From Leptodontidium sp. MPI-SDFR-AT-0119 (lineage: Eukaryota > Ascomycota > Leotiomycetes > Helotiales > Leptodontidiaceae): DNA of 64,000 nt. Both the position numbers and the translations under genes were made by a program. Position 1 is the first letter of the stretch, and each line of letters starts with the position of its first letter. The stretch covers positions 372,001 to 436,000 of the forward strand of contig JAHLEZ010000023.1 of assembly GCA_020726505.1 (NCBI GenBank), written 5' to 3'. Below, piece by piece: positions 34,700 through 53,393 of the stretch. The notes under the pieces were generated by a model. It was not told where the DNA came from, made no database searches, and saw only the letters and a list, made by a program, of their open reading frames with translations.

Positions 34700-35761
34700 A
34701 TGGCCAGCCAAAATTCTGCCAACGCAACTGGAAGCGGACATCAATCACTCACCAGCAGCAGCTCCACCAACGCAGCCACCGCAATCCCAACTTCAACATC
34801 TTTCCCCCACAAGAAAGTGCTCGTCCTCCTCCTCTGCTGGGAAGATGAACAAGATGGCGTCTGGGGCGAGATAATCCGACTAGAGACGGTTCTCAATATT
34901 CGATACAAATTCGAGACAGATTTCTACCGCATCCCGCTCAGAATCCAGACTCCCACTTCCTGGAGAAGTTCCAGGAGATCAAGGAGAAGGCGGAGATGGA
35001 GGAGAGCCTGGTCATCTTGTACTATGGCAGTCATGGACGGATGAGCAAAGATAAAGAGGGCAAACATTGATTCGAATTGTCACCTCTGGGGCTAGAACAT
35101 TTGATGCACTTGTGAGTACTTCGGTTTAGAAATATTAGCCTTGAAGCTTACCGAATAGCTATCCTCTCCAGAACCAAGGGTTGCCCCCATATAAGGGGCC
35201 CGACCCCGCCAAGTTTGTCTCCCCACTACGGTGGGCGTCTGTAGAGACCGCTTTAAAATCGTTCAAGAGCGATGTGCTTGTCCTGATTGATGCCTGCGAT
35301 GCATCAACTGCTTTAGCTCAATTTAAATCGGACGGCTCGTCGAGAAGAATGGATTTCATTACTGCCTGTGGAGGCTGTGACGGGTTGACACCAATGCCTG
35401 GAAAATACACCTATGCCTATCGACTAGGCTGTACCTTTACAGAAATGATCACCCATGTGCTGGAGACGAAAGCCGATGCGAAAGAGATGTTCACTGCAGC
35501 GAATCTTCATGTCAGCATCATGCAGCGGATGACGGAAGTGAAACTGGCAGCCGGACAGGCGCCACCTACCCCGTTCCATTTATCTGTTGGTGCCATGAAT
35601 AACTTGCCATCCCCAAGTATTCTGTTGAAAGTAATGGGGGAGCAAAATGCCATGGGTTAAGACACCGACGCTGAACAAATAGTAAGACTGGAGGGCGAGG
35701 TCTCGGAACTGAAAGCTAGGCTGCTTGAAATTGGTGAGAATGGAGCAAGCGATTCAGGGTG
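34700..35761 (+). pseudogene. caspase-like copy 4, broken by frameshift(s) and a stop
   Basis: The ATG at 34700 opens a Ser/Thr/Asn-rich N-terminus, then KKVLVLLLCWEDEQDGVWGE and TDFYRIPLR. The frame breaks around 34940-34950. In the +1 frame NPDSHFLEKFQEIKEKAEM leads to the His motif LVILYYGSHGRMSKDKEG (about 35008-35062). Either a TGA at 35068-35070 or a second shift follows, then a GTGAGT donor near 35112 and a CTCCAG acceptor. Exon 2 (from about 35171) has RWASVETALKSF, the Cys motif DVLVLIDACDAS (about 35274-35309), DFITACGGCDG, and TPFHLSVGAMNNL. It reaches TAA at 35658-35660. The same frame stays open beyond it with a coiled-coil-like segment (EQIVRLEGEVSELKARLLEI) to a TGA at 35759-35761. 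Compared with copies 1-3, the tail coiled coil appears only here. CAA-to-TAA would explain the stop. Confidence 0.78.
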
Positions 35762-36189
35762 ATGTAGTCGGCTTGTTCTTGCGAGTTAGAAACCTCATGA
35801 CGGGCCGGCGGTTGGGGCAAGTCGAAAGGAAGGGGCTAGAAGTATCTTTGCGTTGATTTTGAATTTGGCACTAGGATCATGTTACCAGAAGTTTTGAGCT
35901 TTCTGTATTCCGCGCGCCTCTAGAACAAGAACTCTTCGAAGAACTGTATGTTCGAATCGAACGTGAAAAAACAAAAGTAGCCCCCGGCCAAGGAGCGAAA
36001 TTATTATGTCATAGTCGCATTTGGAATCACAAGTATGGTTGAACCGGAATCGGAAGCGTATTTGACAATCTTTTGTAGAGAACCCTATGAGACCTGTACG
36101 CCAGGGACCTGAGTAGTTACACCAGTGAAAACAAAGAACCTTATTCCTAACAAGTATGAAAAACCCTGAAAAGCCACGATGCGGTGTAT
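35762..36189. other. intergenic between caspase-like copy 4 and fibrillarin
   Basis: Nothing recognised; 3' flanks of two convergent genes. Confidence 0.45.
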
Positions 36190-37374
36190 CTATGTAGTGG
36201 AGCGAACGTAGCGACCGACAACGACGCAATGATCTCTCTCGAAGGGTTCTGTGGATGCGGTTAGCTCTGCTGATATGACTGGATTTCGCAGAGAATTTAC
36301 CCAGGGTCAACTGTTCCAAAGGCTTAATTCTCTCCTCTCTCAATTTCTGGACCTCTCTAGCGAAAACGGCTTCTGGTGCAGCGGTACTGTCGATACAGTT
36401 TGCCTTGATGGAAACAACGATACCACCTCCGACCTTCAAGAACAAATGGGCGTTCAATCCAACAATACGCGCTTGATCTGGCTGGGCAACATCTGCGAAG
36501 ATAACATCGACCATGGAAACCAACATTCTGTACTTGAGCGGGTGACGGGCGTCCTCGATGATTGGGATAACGTTTGTGCGGTGAGTGGCCATGTTGATCA
36601 GATCACGACCAGAGCGGTGGGAGAATTCGACAGCGAAGACAGTTCCGGTTGGGCCAACGATATCAGCGACGTGAGAAACGGAGGTTCCGGAGGCGGCACC
36701 CAGGTAAAGGACCTTTGCTCCAGGCTTGATGAAGATCTCGTCCAGACCACCCAAGACACCAGCAGCCAACTTACTTCTGAAAGGATTCCAGACACGGTAT
36801 TCGACCTTGGTGACACTTGGGGTTCCGTCTGCGTTTGCTGGGCCGGAGTTCTCGACGCTGATGCGCTTTTCACCGTAGACTGACTCGCCTGGGGAAAGGT
36901 TCTTGGTGACCAACATGTCTTCCTTGCCACGAGCGACGAAGATACCAGCATGACGATGGGGTTCCTGCGCACGTTAGGATATGCGCTCTTGCGATCTGAA
37001 GCTTCAAACGTACAATGATAGTCTTTGCGCCACCCTTTGCTCCAGCTCCTCCACGTCCTCTTGGTGCACCACGGCCTCCTCGAGGTGCGCCGCGTCCACC
37101 GCCACGACCGCCTCTGCTATCACCTCGACCTCCTTACCCTCCGGTCAGCTACACTTGGTCTTATAGAGATGCGCGAAGGCACTGGGGAGTTCTGCGACTC
37201 CGAATATCCAATCGCTGGGACATTTGAAGTCGCGGGGATGTGAAACTGACCTCTGCCACCACCTCGCGAGAAACCACCTCGCCCGCCTCTGTCACCGCCG
37301 CCGCGTCCACCGCCAAATCCACCTCGTCCTCCACGGTCTCCGCCGCCGCGGCCTCCTCTTGGTGTGTATGCCAT
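36190..37374 (-). CDS. nop1: fibrillarin, box C/D snoRNP 2'-O-methyltransferase
   Basis: Exons 37374-37251, 37129-37014, 36964-36301 and 36248-36190 give 320 residues, the usual size. The N-terminus is a Gly/Arg-rich GAR domain (RGGRGGG repeats), continuing across the first intron. The catalytic part starts at [17 protein letters not shown] and includes [17 protein letters not shown]. The SAM-binding region is [17 protein letters not shown], with [14 protein letters not shown] after it and the conserved [13 protein letters not shown]. The last exon encodes [19 protein letters not shown]. Introns have GTCAGT, GTACGT and GTAAAT donors; the first acceptor is AAGGAG, unusual but the only one that keeps frame. 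Fibrillarin methylates rRNA 2'-hydroxyls in the nucleolus as part of box C/D snoRNPs. Intact housekeeping gene next to decayed accessory DNA. Confidence 0.96.
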
Positions 37375-39148
37375 CTCTGGTTGTGGGGTTGAGGAACAAT
37401 TGGCGTTTAGAGATGTTTTGTTCTGGTGATGGAGCTCGAGAGGTAAAATGGAAATTTTATTTTTTACCGGCTCCCAAAGCTCCCAGCCATTGGTTGGAGG
37501 CGCTAAGGGTGGGCAAGCGAATATGCTAAGCCGATGATGGAGTAGCGTCCTTGGTTAGAGAGTGGCTGGTGTGGTTCTCAGCCTCACTTCGGCCAAAACA
37601 TATTCCTCTCCGCTCAGTCTCTCATCCTGTAATAACTTCTCCTTCTCACCTTCCTGCTCTCATTGTCAAGTCCTCGAAATCACCGTCACGAACACCTCGA
37701 AAATATAATATGATGATCCTAATCAAACGGAATTGATACCATCGCCTTCGCCTCCCGAGTCAGGATATCTCGTAACCATATATCTGTCTCTCAGGCTCGA
37801 GCTGGGTCATGCAATCCCGCTTGCATTGGAGATCCTCGTTTCTGTGACAGGTATCTTGGACCATTGATTATGGTTACATTCGCCTCCCCCTAGGACACAT
37901 CGCTCAAATCACGAGCTTGGAGTTTCGTCTGCACATGCCTTCATCTGCGTTTCATTGAGAATCAATTTTAAGAGTCACATATGTGGTGCATCTTTCGTTA
38001 CCACTATCCTGGCTGTAGGAGATTCACACATTTTCATCTTATGGCTTCTTGAGTGCGACGCTACCAGATGAAGAGCCTCATTTATCCATCTGATGTCTCG
38101 CGCGGGACCCGGAGATGCTATCTACTTGCTCGATGCTCACCTTCACATTTCACGCGCCATTCTGCTCAAGCTGCTGCATCCTGTCCGATCCTTCGGACGA
38201 GAAGTTCGATATACCAGCGTTACACTGGTATCATCGTGGCTTAGACCTCGAAAACTCGTGCCATAGGTCCATCCTCGAGGTCTATGGCTCGCACCAAGTG
38301 TCATGTCACTTCCATGTCTCCGTTGCTATGACATCTGAAGTTTTCTCCCTAGCGGTCCGTTCCAAATGCCCCAATTTTTGTTCTCGTCTTATCGCACGAA
38401 GCATGTCAATACAACGGCTAGCCACACCAAAAGCAACCAAAATGGCCGTCTGTCACGATCAACGTTGCGAAAGTGCCGACATGTTGTCGTTGATACCAAG
38501 CGGGTTTCGATAAGGTCTCGAGAACGACAGGGTTGGAAGCCGCCAAGCCAATGCGCCTCAACGTTTCACCACTCTGTCAAGGTCCTCAATTGGCCAACTC
38601 TGTTTTAAGCTTCTTTTCCAACAGTTTCCTGCCATCCCTTCTTCACACCCTCCTTTGCCTCGTGGGGGCTGTGAAGGTGCATGGTCCGACATCAGATAAG
38701 TCAACAACCTTTGGAGCCGGCTTGGCGGTTATGCTTGTGTCGAGTTCCCTTCGGTGAATCATACCCACATCGGAGACAGGCCATGCTCTTGGGCAGGTTG
38801 ACAAGCCTCGATGAACGCATTGAGCTCAGATGAGGAAAATAGAGGGGCCCATCCTTGATCTGCTGAGCCCAAGTGGGATTCTCCTAGGCTCCTGGAGGAT
38901 GTTCAAGAGACGGAAAACGATGGTTCCGAATAGATCATAGCCAGGGGTAGATGACGAGCAAGTCAGTGGGCAAGTATAATAGCTAGACAATGTCTACTTC
39001 TGGGCTTCTTTTATTCATCACTGCATTCATCCTCCACCTTCCCTACCCAACTCTCTCATTCTTTTCCCGAGCGCCCCAGTGGCCGCCACAATCTTTTCAC
39101 CAAACATTATTTAATTTTGAATCTTCAGTCTATCCTTCAATCACAATC
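37375..39148. other. intergenic, no gene recognised
   Basis: About 1.8 kb with several 60-130-codon frames, none with motifs or introns I can support. The right end holds the leader of the Gln-rich secreted protein. Confidence 0.45.
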
Positions 39149-40051
39149 ATGCTCTTCAATACTCTATATATCTTCGGCCTTGTGGCAATTGCCTCTGCCG
39201 GTAAGTTCACCATCTTCGGGATATTAAGCTGGCTAACATATTCTAGCACCTCGTTTGCATTCGAGATTTGAGAAGGAAGTTGGAGCACCTGCAGCGCGGG
39301 GACTCCAATGGACTCCTCGTTCGATCACTCCACGAAGCAAGAACTACGTCACGAATTTTGTCAGCGGCTTCGACAGCACAGTGATCATTCAACAACAGAC
39401 CATCACCATTCTGCAACTTTCGAATGCTCAAGCACTCGCCGAGCAACAACGACAAGCCGAGCTTCTGTTGGTGCAAGCCATTCAGCAGCAACTCATCGCT
39501 CAGCAGCAATTGCAGTTTGCCATTGACAACATCCGCATCAACACTTTCCTGAATGTCAACCCTAGCGTGGTATGTGGTCATTCGGTCAATAGGAGAAATG
39601 CATCTAACATATCTAGAACACCGTCGCTGTCATTCTCACACAAGTGAACGACAACCGAGACCAGAACAACAGAAATACCCGTTACTTCACGCGCCAGATC
39701 CAAAGCAACCCTTCGGCATCCGAACAAGTCTTCGTCCTCATCAACGAAGTTTCTCAAATGAACATTGGTGATTTCGATGTAGCTGGTACTCCTACTGCCG
39801 AAGCTGCTGCTTCGCCTTCGGGCACCGCATCAGCCGCAAGCTTCGCAGCGCCACAGTTTGGATCCTACACACCTGGCGGCAACATCTCGCTCCAAGCGCA
39901 AGGAATCAATCTGTATCCCTTCGGTGTTGCAGCGCCATCATTCGGTAACTCAAGGTCATTCATCGACCCAGCGTTGATCATCCAGCCAAGACAACAGCTC
40001 TTCGTCACAAACCAGAATCAAAATCAATTCAACGTCGTCATCATCGCATGA
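39149..40051 (+). CDS. secreted Gln-rich protein, unknown function
   Basis: Exons 39149-39200, 39247-39569 and 39617-40051 give 269 residues. Donors are GTAAGT and GTATGT; acceptors TTCTAG and ATCTAG. A 17-residue signal peptide (MLFNTLYIFGLVAIASA) precedes APRLHSRFEKE. The centre (about 60-120) is a Gln-rich amphipathic helix (IIQQQTITILQL, QAIQQQLIAQQQLQFAIDNI), likely a coiled coil. After it come an Asn/Gln/Arg stretch with QVNDNRDQNNRNTRY, an Ala/Ser/Pro/Thr linker (about 190-210), and a C-terminus ending QNQNQFNVVIIA. There is only one cysteine-free chain, so it does not look like a Cys-rich effector. The closest guess is a spore- or cell-wall-associated structural protein, which is inference. 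I do not recognise a named family. Confidence 0.7.
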
Positions 40052-42497
40052 TCATCTATCTCACCGGGATTTGAAGACGGAGAATATATGATTTTGGAGT
40101 TTGGGCTCGGCGTGGGTAGATAATGCCTATTGTTTCTTTCGTATGTATGTATAGATAATGAGGGTGCTCTTCATTGAGTTACCTGTCGTTTGGGGGGGTC
40201 TTGAGTGGGTTGGTGGGTGGGTAGAGGGGAATTCCTTGGGATAGGGCCGACGGTAGAACCGAGGCTGGAGTTTTTGTTTTGTTTAGCCCAGTTGCATGAA
40301 AGGAGATGGTCAGCATTCAAATGATTTGTTGCCTCCTACAGTAGTCCAGAATGACAATAGTCACTTCTTGCTTCTCAGTATCTTGCTTCTGCCGTCTGCT
40401 GCGCTTTCTATACTACTCTTTGTTTATTTCAGCAGTATACCTCTCATACTGCAACCCCATCAATCATCCAGAAAGGAATACAGGGTACAAGGGGGTCAGT
40501 TTAGCACAGTTCATCCCCAGCCCCAGCCCAACCAACGTCCCCAAGAGGAAGTTATGCATGCCATCTCAAAATTTTCTCGGCTAAACCCCACGCTCGTTTC
40601 AAAACCGTCTGGTCCAAGTTCCCATCACATTCTGACACATGTCAAGTCCGGTTCATGCTTGAGCGTTCATCAAGGCATGAACATGTAGTTAAGCAGTGGT
40701 CTATGCGGAAAATTCCCCCGCCTGCCCTGGCAAGGTTTCCGCCTGGGTAGCGCTGGCTTGATCTCGAGCCTGGATCCCGACCCCGACCTTGAAGACGTCC
40801 GTTTGTCTGAATCACTAGCAAAAAGTTGCGATAAGACTAAATCCCATGACGGGGATATTCTTGCCAGAGAATAAGAGATATCGGCTCCATGAACCTCATC
40901 TCAACGTGAAGGCGTTCAAAAGACCTTCTAGAACGTCTGTCGTTGAAAGCCACAATAGTATCCCATCATCCCACAATCCCACATCTCCAGATCACGATCC
41001 CGATCCCGGTCCCGATCCCCAAGTTCAACTACTCCAACGACTCCAGGTAATTTGGCTATCTAGTACGGAGTGCAGTAGCAACCAGTCCTCCACAAACAAA
41101 CTCCCCAGTTCCCCAGCATCTCCAGCACCACTTCCCAATTTTCCCACGCATCTCAACGATGTCTCCCCATGGGCCCTTCGGCTCCATCCATCAAAACACG
41201 ACTTAGTCGGCACAAATCGGGTTTAACACACCCTCTAACATCCTCCCCACACTCCCTCAACAAAACCCAACCGGCGCTTCTCTCCTTCGGTCAGTCTAGA
41301 ATCTCGCCACAACCCTCGCTGAAAATCTGCACCTCGAAAAAAATCGCGCAGATCCTGCCGAGATGGCTCACGTGACAGGGTCTCGCCTCCGCCCGGCCTT
41401 GACCGAAGGATAAGAGAAGGGTCTAGCCGGGTTTCCCCATGCAGCCCTAGGAGGAGACAAGGGGGGAGAGCAAACTGCTGCGCGGTGCAAAACTTGCGGA
41501 GATAGTCTGTTTGTGATTGGGGGATCGGGAGACGGCGTTTGGTGGGTGGTGCTGGGGGGTTGGTTTTGGTTGGCTGAGGAGGATGCAACTGAGGGGCAGT
41601 GATCAAACGATGATGAAAAGACAGGGGGGAGCTGGGGAGGAGAGGCAGGGGATCTGTGAGTGAGAGGAGGATGGCCGGATGGAAAGGTGGGAGGAGGAGG
41701 AGGTAGGGGTTGGAAACTTGCATTTTGAGGGGCTGAGGGGAAAACCGTGGGATGGGATAGCGGATGGCGGATGGCTGATGGAGGGGAGGCGTGGAATTGG
41801 CTGATTTGGAGTTGAAGCTGAAGCTGCCATCCCACGCTGAAATCACCGGTTTTTCTTGCTGCATCATACCTGCCTACCTACAGACATACATAAGTATAGC
41901 TTGTCTCCCCACTACCCAAGTTCTCCAGATACGTATTCACTTATCGTTATCCCACATCTTGAAGTACAGTACAGTCATTGTACTCTCTCAACCTCACATC
42001 ATCATATCATCTGTCCTGCCTGTCGCCGGTTTACATCAAGGCCGCCTACCCCAGCTGTACTCTACCCGTTACCTACCGACAAACAACCTTCTTCCGCCTA
42101 CCACCGAAACATATTTTCTCTCCTCTCTCCAATCTACAGCTCGATTTCCAATTCAATTCGAAATTGAATTCGTTTCAAAACAGAAAGACGAAGCTCGCAT
42201 TTCAAAGCCGATCTACGTCCGTTTCGTACCGAACACCCACTCTGCCACCACCACAGCCTCCTTCGCCTTGCGCAGAAGATACCTTTCAGCCGACACACCC
42301 ACAATTGATCAGCAAAACGGAAGGAAGCATACAAACGAACACCTTGCCATCGGATCGTACAAAAGAAACCGAATTCTCCCTCTCTTCACTTCCATAACTC
42401 GGACACTGCTCTGTACCTGCATTACCAGTTACACGGCTCTGCCACCACTTCCACCCCACCACACCAACAACAAAACTCCCCGACACAAACCTCCACA
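40052..42497. other. long intergenic region, promoter and CT-rich leader of the gene at 42498
   Basis: No supported gene from 40052 to about 41750. From 41850 to 42497 the sequence is CT-rich and lacks introns that would join the 297-codon overlapping frame (41791-42681), which I treat as a low-complexity artefact. A long 5' leader with upstream short frames is likely. Confidence 0.5.
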
Positions 42498-43043
42498 ATG
42501 GGAATCTTCAACCGTACAAAGCGCTCCTCAACCTCCTCCTCCGCAAACTCCACCGCACCAAACAGCGGCGTCACGACCCCCACTGCAGTCGACAACCTCT
42601 CCACATCACCCACATCCTCAACCTCTCCCCCCTTCCCCCTCACCAAAACTCCCTCCCGCCTCGGCCTCACCAAAACCCTAACATGGGGCAAGAGAAGCAA
42701 AGAAGACAAGCAGCGCCGCCGCATCGAGTCCTGGGAGAAGGAAGACCAGAACGAGTGGGACGCGCCCACGGCGCGCAACAGACACGGCCGCAAGCTGTGC
42801 AGCAAGAAGGAGCAGGAGGTCCTGCGCGCTTTCGAGTGGAAGGTCTGCCGCGATAGTATGGATGGCGGACGCAGCAGGAGTTGTTTCAGTGGTGTCAGTC
42901 CAGGCTGTAGTCGTATGGGGAGTGTGGATGATGGACATGTGGGCTTGAATTCTAGGACGCAAGGTTCCGCGCTCGTGAGGGAGACGAGCAGGAGTGATAC
43001 CTCGGGTGAGGGATCGAGGGTTAGGTCTGCGAGTGAGGAATGA
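42498..43043 (+). CDS. Ser/Thr-rich small protein, unknown function
   Basis: A single-exon frame of 181 residues; the ATG follows a CCACA context. The first 60 residues are Ser/Thr/Pro-rich (MGIFNRTKRSSTSSSANSTA). A basic, helical central part is the most conserved-looking (KTLTWGKRSKEDKQRRR, IESWEKEDQNEW, KLCSKKEQEVLRAFEW). The C-terminus is Ser/Arg-rich and ends RVRSASEE. No domain is recognised. The N-terminal MG could be a myristoylation site; this is only a note. It is preceded by an unusually long CT-rich leader, which suggests a highly transcribed or translationally controlled mRNA (inference). Confidence 0.6.
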   Translation: MGIFNRTKRSSTSSSANSTAPNSGVTTPTAVDNLSTSPTSSTSPPFPLTKTPSRLGLTKTLTWGKRSKEDKQRRRIESWEKEDQNEWDAPTARNRHGRKLCSKKEQEVLRAFEWKVCRDSMDGGRSRSCFSGVSPGCSRMGSVDDGHVGLNSRTQGSALVRETSRSDTSGEGSRVRSASEE

Positions 43044-44759
43044 GATGATCGTGTTATGTTATGAACATGGTGTTTTGATATATGGGATGGATGGGTGCAT
43101 TGGAGTAATATGGCGCTTTGGTGTTTGCTTTGAAAAGACGAGTTCATGGATTGGAATATACCTGGCTAGGTACCTGAACTCGCTCCGTACATATGGGAAA
43201 TGGGACGGAAAACAATGGGATCACAAAAGGACGCGCTGTGTTGGAATACATATGCTCAAGACAGATAGATGTCTGCATCAAGGTTAAATGAGTTTATACT
43301 ACTATTGTATAATATCAACCATATCAAGAGTACTTCACGTTCCCGTGTCTGTGTCTGTTTACTATTGTTGTCCTTGCTTCACACTCGCGATCTCCTCACA
43401 ACCGTATCTAACAACCACTTTGGAAAAAAAAAAAAAAAGTCTTTGTCAATGATGGTTTTTGGGAATTGACATTCTCCAACATCCCCTTCACCCAGCTAAT
43501 TTAGATTACCTTCCATCTCACACTGCGAGCTGAGGTGATGGTGAGGTGAGATTCCCCCATCCCCATCCTCCCTCGTATCTCGTACTCGCAAAAAACAACA
43601 ATCGGCTCCCATCGGTCTTTGCCCCTCCCTCTCCCTCACCCGAGCCGAGCTCTTGTTTTGTTCCGTCGCCACCACCAACCGTACGTATCTCGCTTAACAG
43701 AACAGGTTTCTTTCAGGGGCAGGGGGCTGGGCTGGGCTGGGCTGAGTTGGCTCGTCATCTACGATCAACCTGCAGACAAAGCTGGAGCTCGACCCCGCAA
43801 ACATGACGAGTTCGGATGAGAAGTGTTGCGGTGCACGAATCGTCATTTGTGGTATTTATCCGGCGGATTAATGAGTGGGAGTTTATCACGGGTGGAATGG
43901 AATGTTCTGGTATTTCTTGGATTTCTTGGATTCTTGGATTTCGGAGGAGGGAGGGAGGGAAATGTATGGGGAGGTTAGGGATCAGCTCACTTAGTTGAGA
44001 CTCCACTCTACACTACAGTCTACCGGGTGTGAGAGGCGGAGTAATGCGTAGAGGCGGTCCAACTTCCAAGCTCAATCAATCTCGAAGACAAAACGTCACG
44101 GATCGTCATGTTGCAGCCGTCAAGTTGAATTGGCGAATACATGGCTTGGATTCATGCACGGAATGTTCTAGCGTTCAGAACTACTGTCTGGGGGCAGGTG
44201 GTTGCCATCATGGATTTTGGTACCACGTTGCTAGAGGGTTCGATGAGAAGGCTTCTAGAATGGAAGATGGTCAGGCCAAGTCTAAGGAGAGGACGATCTT
44301 GAATATCTGGCGGCGTGGGTATGAACGGTGTGAAGTCCTTTTCCGGCACCAGCCGAAACTATTCAATCTTCAGTAGCCGGTCATTCCAGTACTGCAACGA
44401 GAATTGAGGGCTTATCCATCTGCTTGAAGTATGACAGCTGTTGGCTTGCACTTGAATCATGGTGTCTCAATTTGAAAAGAGGATGAGGATAACCGAGCCC
44501 TATGAAGCGTTCTAATCTTGTCCATACAAAGGATCGCAAGGAGAGGCTTGGCAGGCATCCAGGTATTTTGCTATTGTGAGCTGATGTGGTTCTTGCAGCC
44601 TCGAGGCTTGGCTACAATTTTACAGAAACGAATCTCGTATACCGATAACAAGATACACACTTGATCCCCTATTACCCCTCCAATAAGAAGTGGAAGGAGG
44701 GGGAGGTAAGATGCCATCGCATCAAGCGCAAGCGAAAGTCAACTACATAATCTCAAACG
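43044..44759. other. intergenic, no gene recognised
   Basis: 3' flank of the Ser/Thr-rich gene, an A-tract at about 43423-43438, and unsupported frames of 60-115 codons. Nothing recognised. Confidence 0.45.
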
Positions 44760-51757
<6,998 letters not shown>

Positions 51758-53393
51758 ATGCCTCTCATGCCACCTGGATCACAAACGGGTGTCTACTACA
51801 TCCCTGTTGGAAATCTTCCCTGGAATACCACCTGGAAGAAACTGAAGGACCACGCTAGGAATCGACAGCCAGACGGCTCTGCTCTGGCTATAATTCATGC
51901 AAATGTTTACCCGGGACCAACATCTACAAGTGGATGGGTCAGTGTTCAAGGGCTGGCCGATTTTCGTGCCGCAATTTGTAAGCATACTAACCTCCCCTCT
52001 GAACGAAACTTGTTCTAACCGGAAGTTAGATCATATGAATCATGTGGCGATGGAGGATCCTCCACGAGCTTCGCGTACTTTGCAAGCAGATAGCCGCAAT
52101 GAGACACAACCAGTGATGCTTGGTGAAGGCTCCGCAGAAAGCTCGTCTCCAAAACTCCAGCGTGTGCAGCAACAAACCAAGTTGCAAGCGTTACTTCAGC
52201 ACACAAATGCACCCAGTCCACGAGAGACCTTTGGCGATGTAAGATACAAATTTGTTGAGTTCTCGTTTAGGAATCAGTTGACTGACAGAAGCTAGTGGCA
52301 ACATCAACATCCACCAACTCGTAACTCTACTCCCATGTCAACATCCTTCTCCGATAACTCCTACTACCAGCCACCATCTCCTCACTACAATCACACTCAG
52401 CCTTTCAACGGTTTCATTTCCCAGAATGAGTATATCCCGTTCGCTCAACCTGGAATGGTTCTTGCACCGATGTCAACAATGTCACCAATTCCGGCACCAA
52501 TGCCACAGCGAGTCTTCCTTTTTCCAGCTGGACAACAATCTCAACCGATGCTACAGCTGTTCACATCCAATCCTCCTCAGGCGGTTGCAGTACCTCAATC
52601 GCAACAAATGCTACCTCCCCTAGCTCCCCCAGCTCCCCCACCCCAACCAGATCCGTCCCCAAAAGTCGTCAAGACCGAAGCTCGAAAAATAATCATCACC
52701 GGGCTCCCACTCACAGCCACTCAGAAAGATGTTCAAGAACTCATCCAGTCTGTATCATCGACCTCAAGTCACAGCTTCAAATCTCGTCATCACAATACTC
52801 CCGACGGAACTAGGTATTACCTGCAGCACTTGGAGCTCGCTAAGCAGTCTAATGGTGCCCCCAAAGGCCATGCCTTCGCCGTCCTCGAGTCCCACTCTAC
52901 TGCGCAACGCACAATTGATGCTTTGAATGGCCTTGGCTGGCGAAGTAGAAAACTTCAAGCTCGGTTTGCCAAAGAGGGCATGGAGTCAAACAACCGTAGC
53001 ACAAGGCATGGGAAACGCTCCGAAGCGGGTGCTAGAGAAGTTTACGATTCTGCAATTCCCAAAAGTGCAAAGGGCGAGGGCAGAGAGCCACATCTCCCCA
53101 GAGGCATGCTGCAAGAACCGCAGTACCGATACTTCGGGAACAATACCGTCATGGAGGCAGATGATCATCTCGCTGCTCAATATTCAGCTATCCAGATTGA
53201 CTGCCGGGGAGATTACTCGTCGTCCTCCTCGTCGTTGGCATCAGTGTCCAAGAAAGAGGAAAGTATGTTGAGCGTCAGCAGTCTGAGTAGTGAGGGCGAG
53301 AAAGAGAGGGACCGGAAAATGGTATCTGAGGGTGCGGGAAGTCATACACCGATGGTAGTGGACGGTAGTTCATGTTGCAAGAGAAGTCGCTAG
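51758..53393 (+). CDS. RNA-binding protein with two RRM-like domains
   Basis: Exons 51758-51977, 52030-52238 and 52296-53393 give 508 residues. Donors are GTAAGC and GTAAGA, with matching frames. The start follows a clear ATG (MPLMPPGSQTGVYYIPVGN). RRM1 (about 10-75) has the RNP2-like VYYIPVGNLPW and RNP1-like SGWVSVQGLADF. A Gln/Pro-rich linker (about 145-270) includes runs of PPAPPPQP. RRM2 (about 270-360) has RKIIITGLPLTATQKDVQEL as strand 1 and helix 1, and GHAFAVLESHSTAQRTIDAL as strand 3 and helix 2; RNP1 is degenerate. A basic/Ser-rich tail ends at CCKRSR. Likely a nuclear or cytoplasmic RNA-binding regulator. The specific target is not visible. Single-copy, undamaged. Confidence 0.75.

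Noticed and set aside
36251..36883. 210-codon frame opposite fibrillarin
   Set aside because: Exact antisense shadow of the conserved methyltransferase exon.
41791..42681. 297-codon plus-strand frame before the Ser/Thr-rich gene
   Set aside because: CT-rich leader sequence read as Thr/Pro/Ser; it overlaps the better-supported frame at 42498 in another phase, and has no motif.
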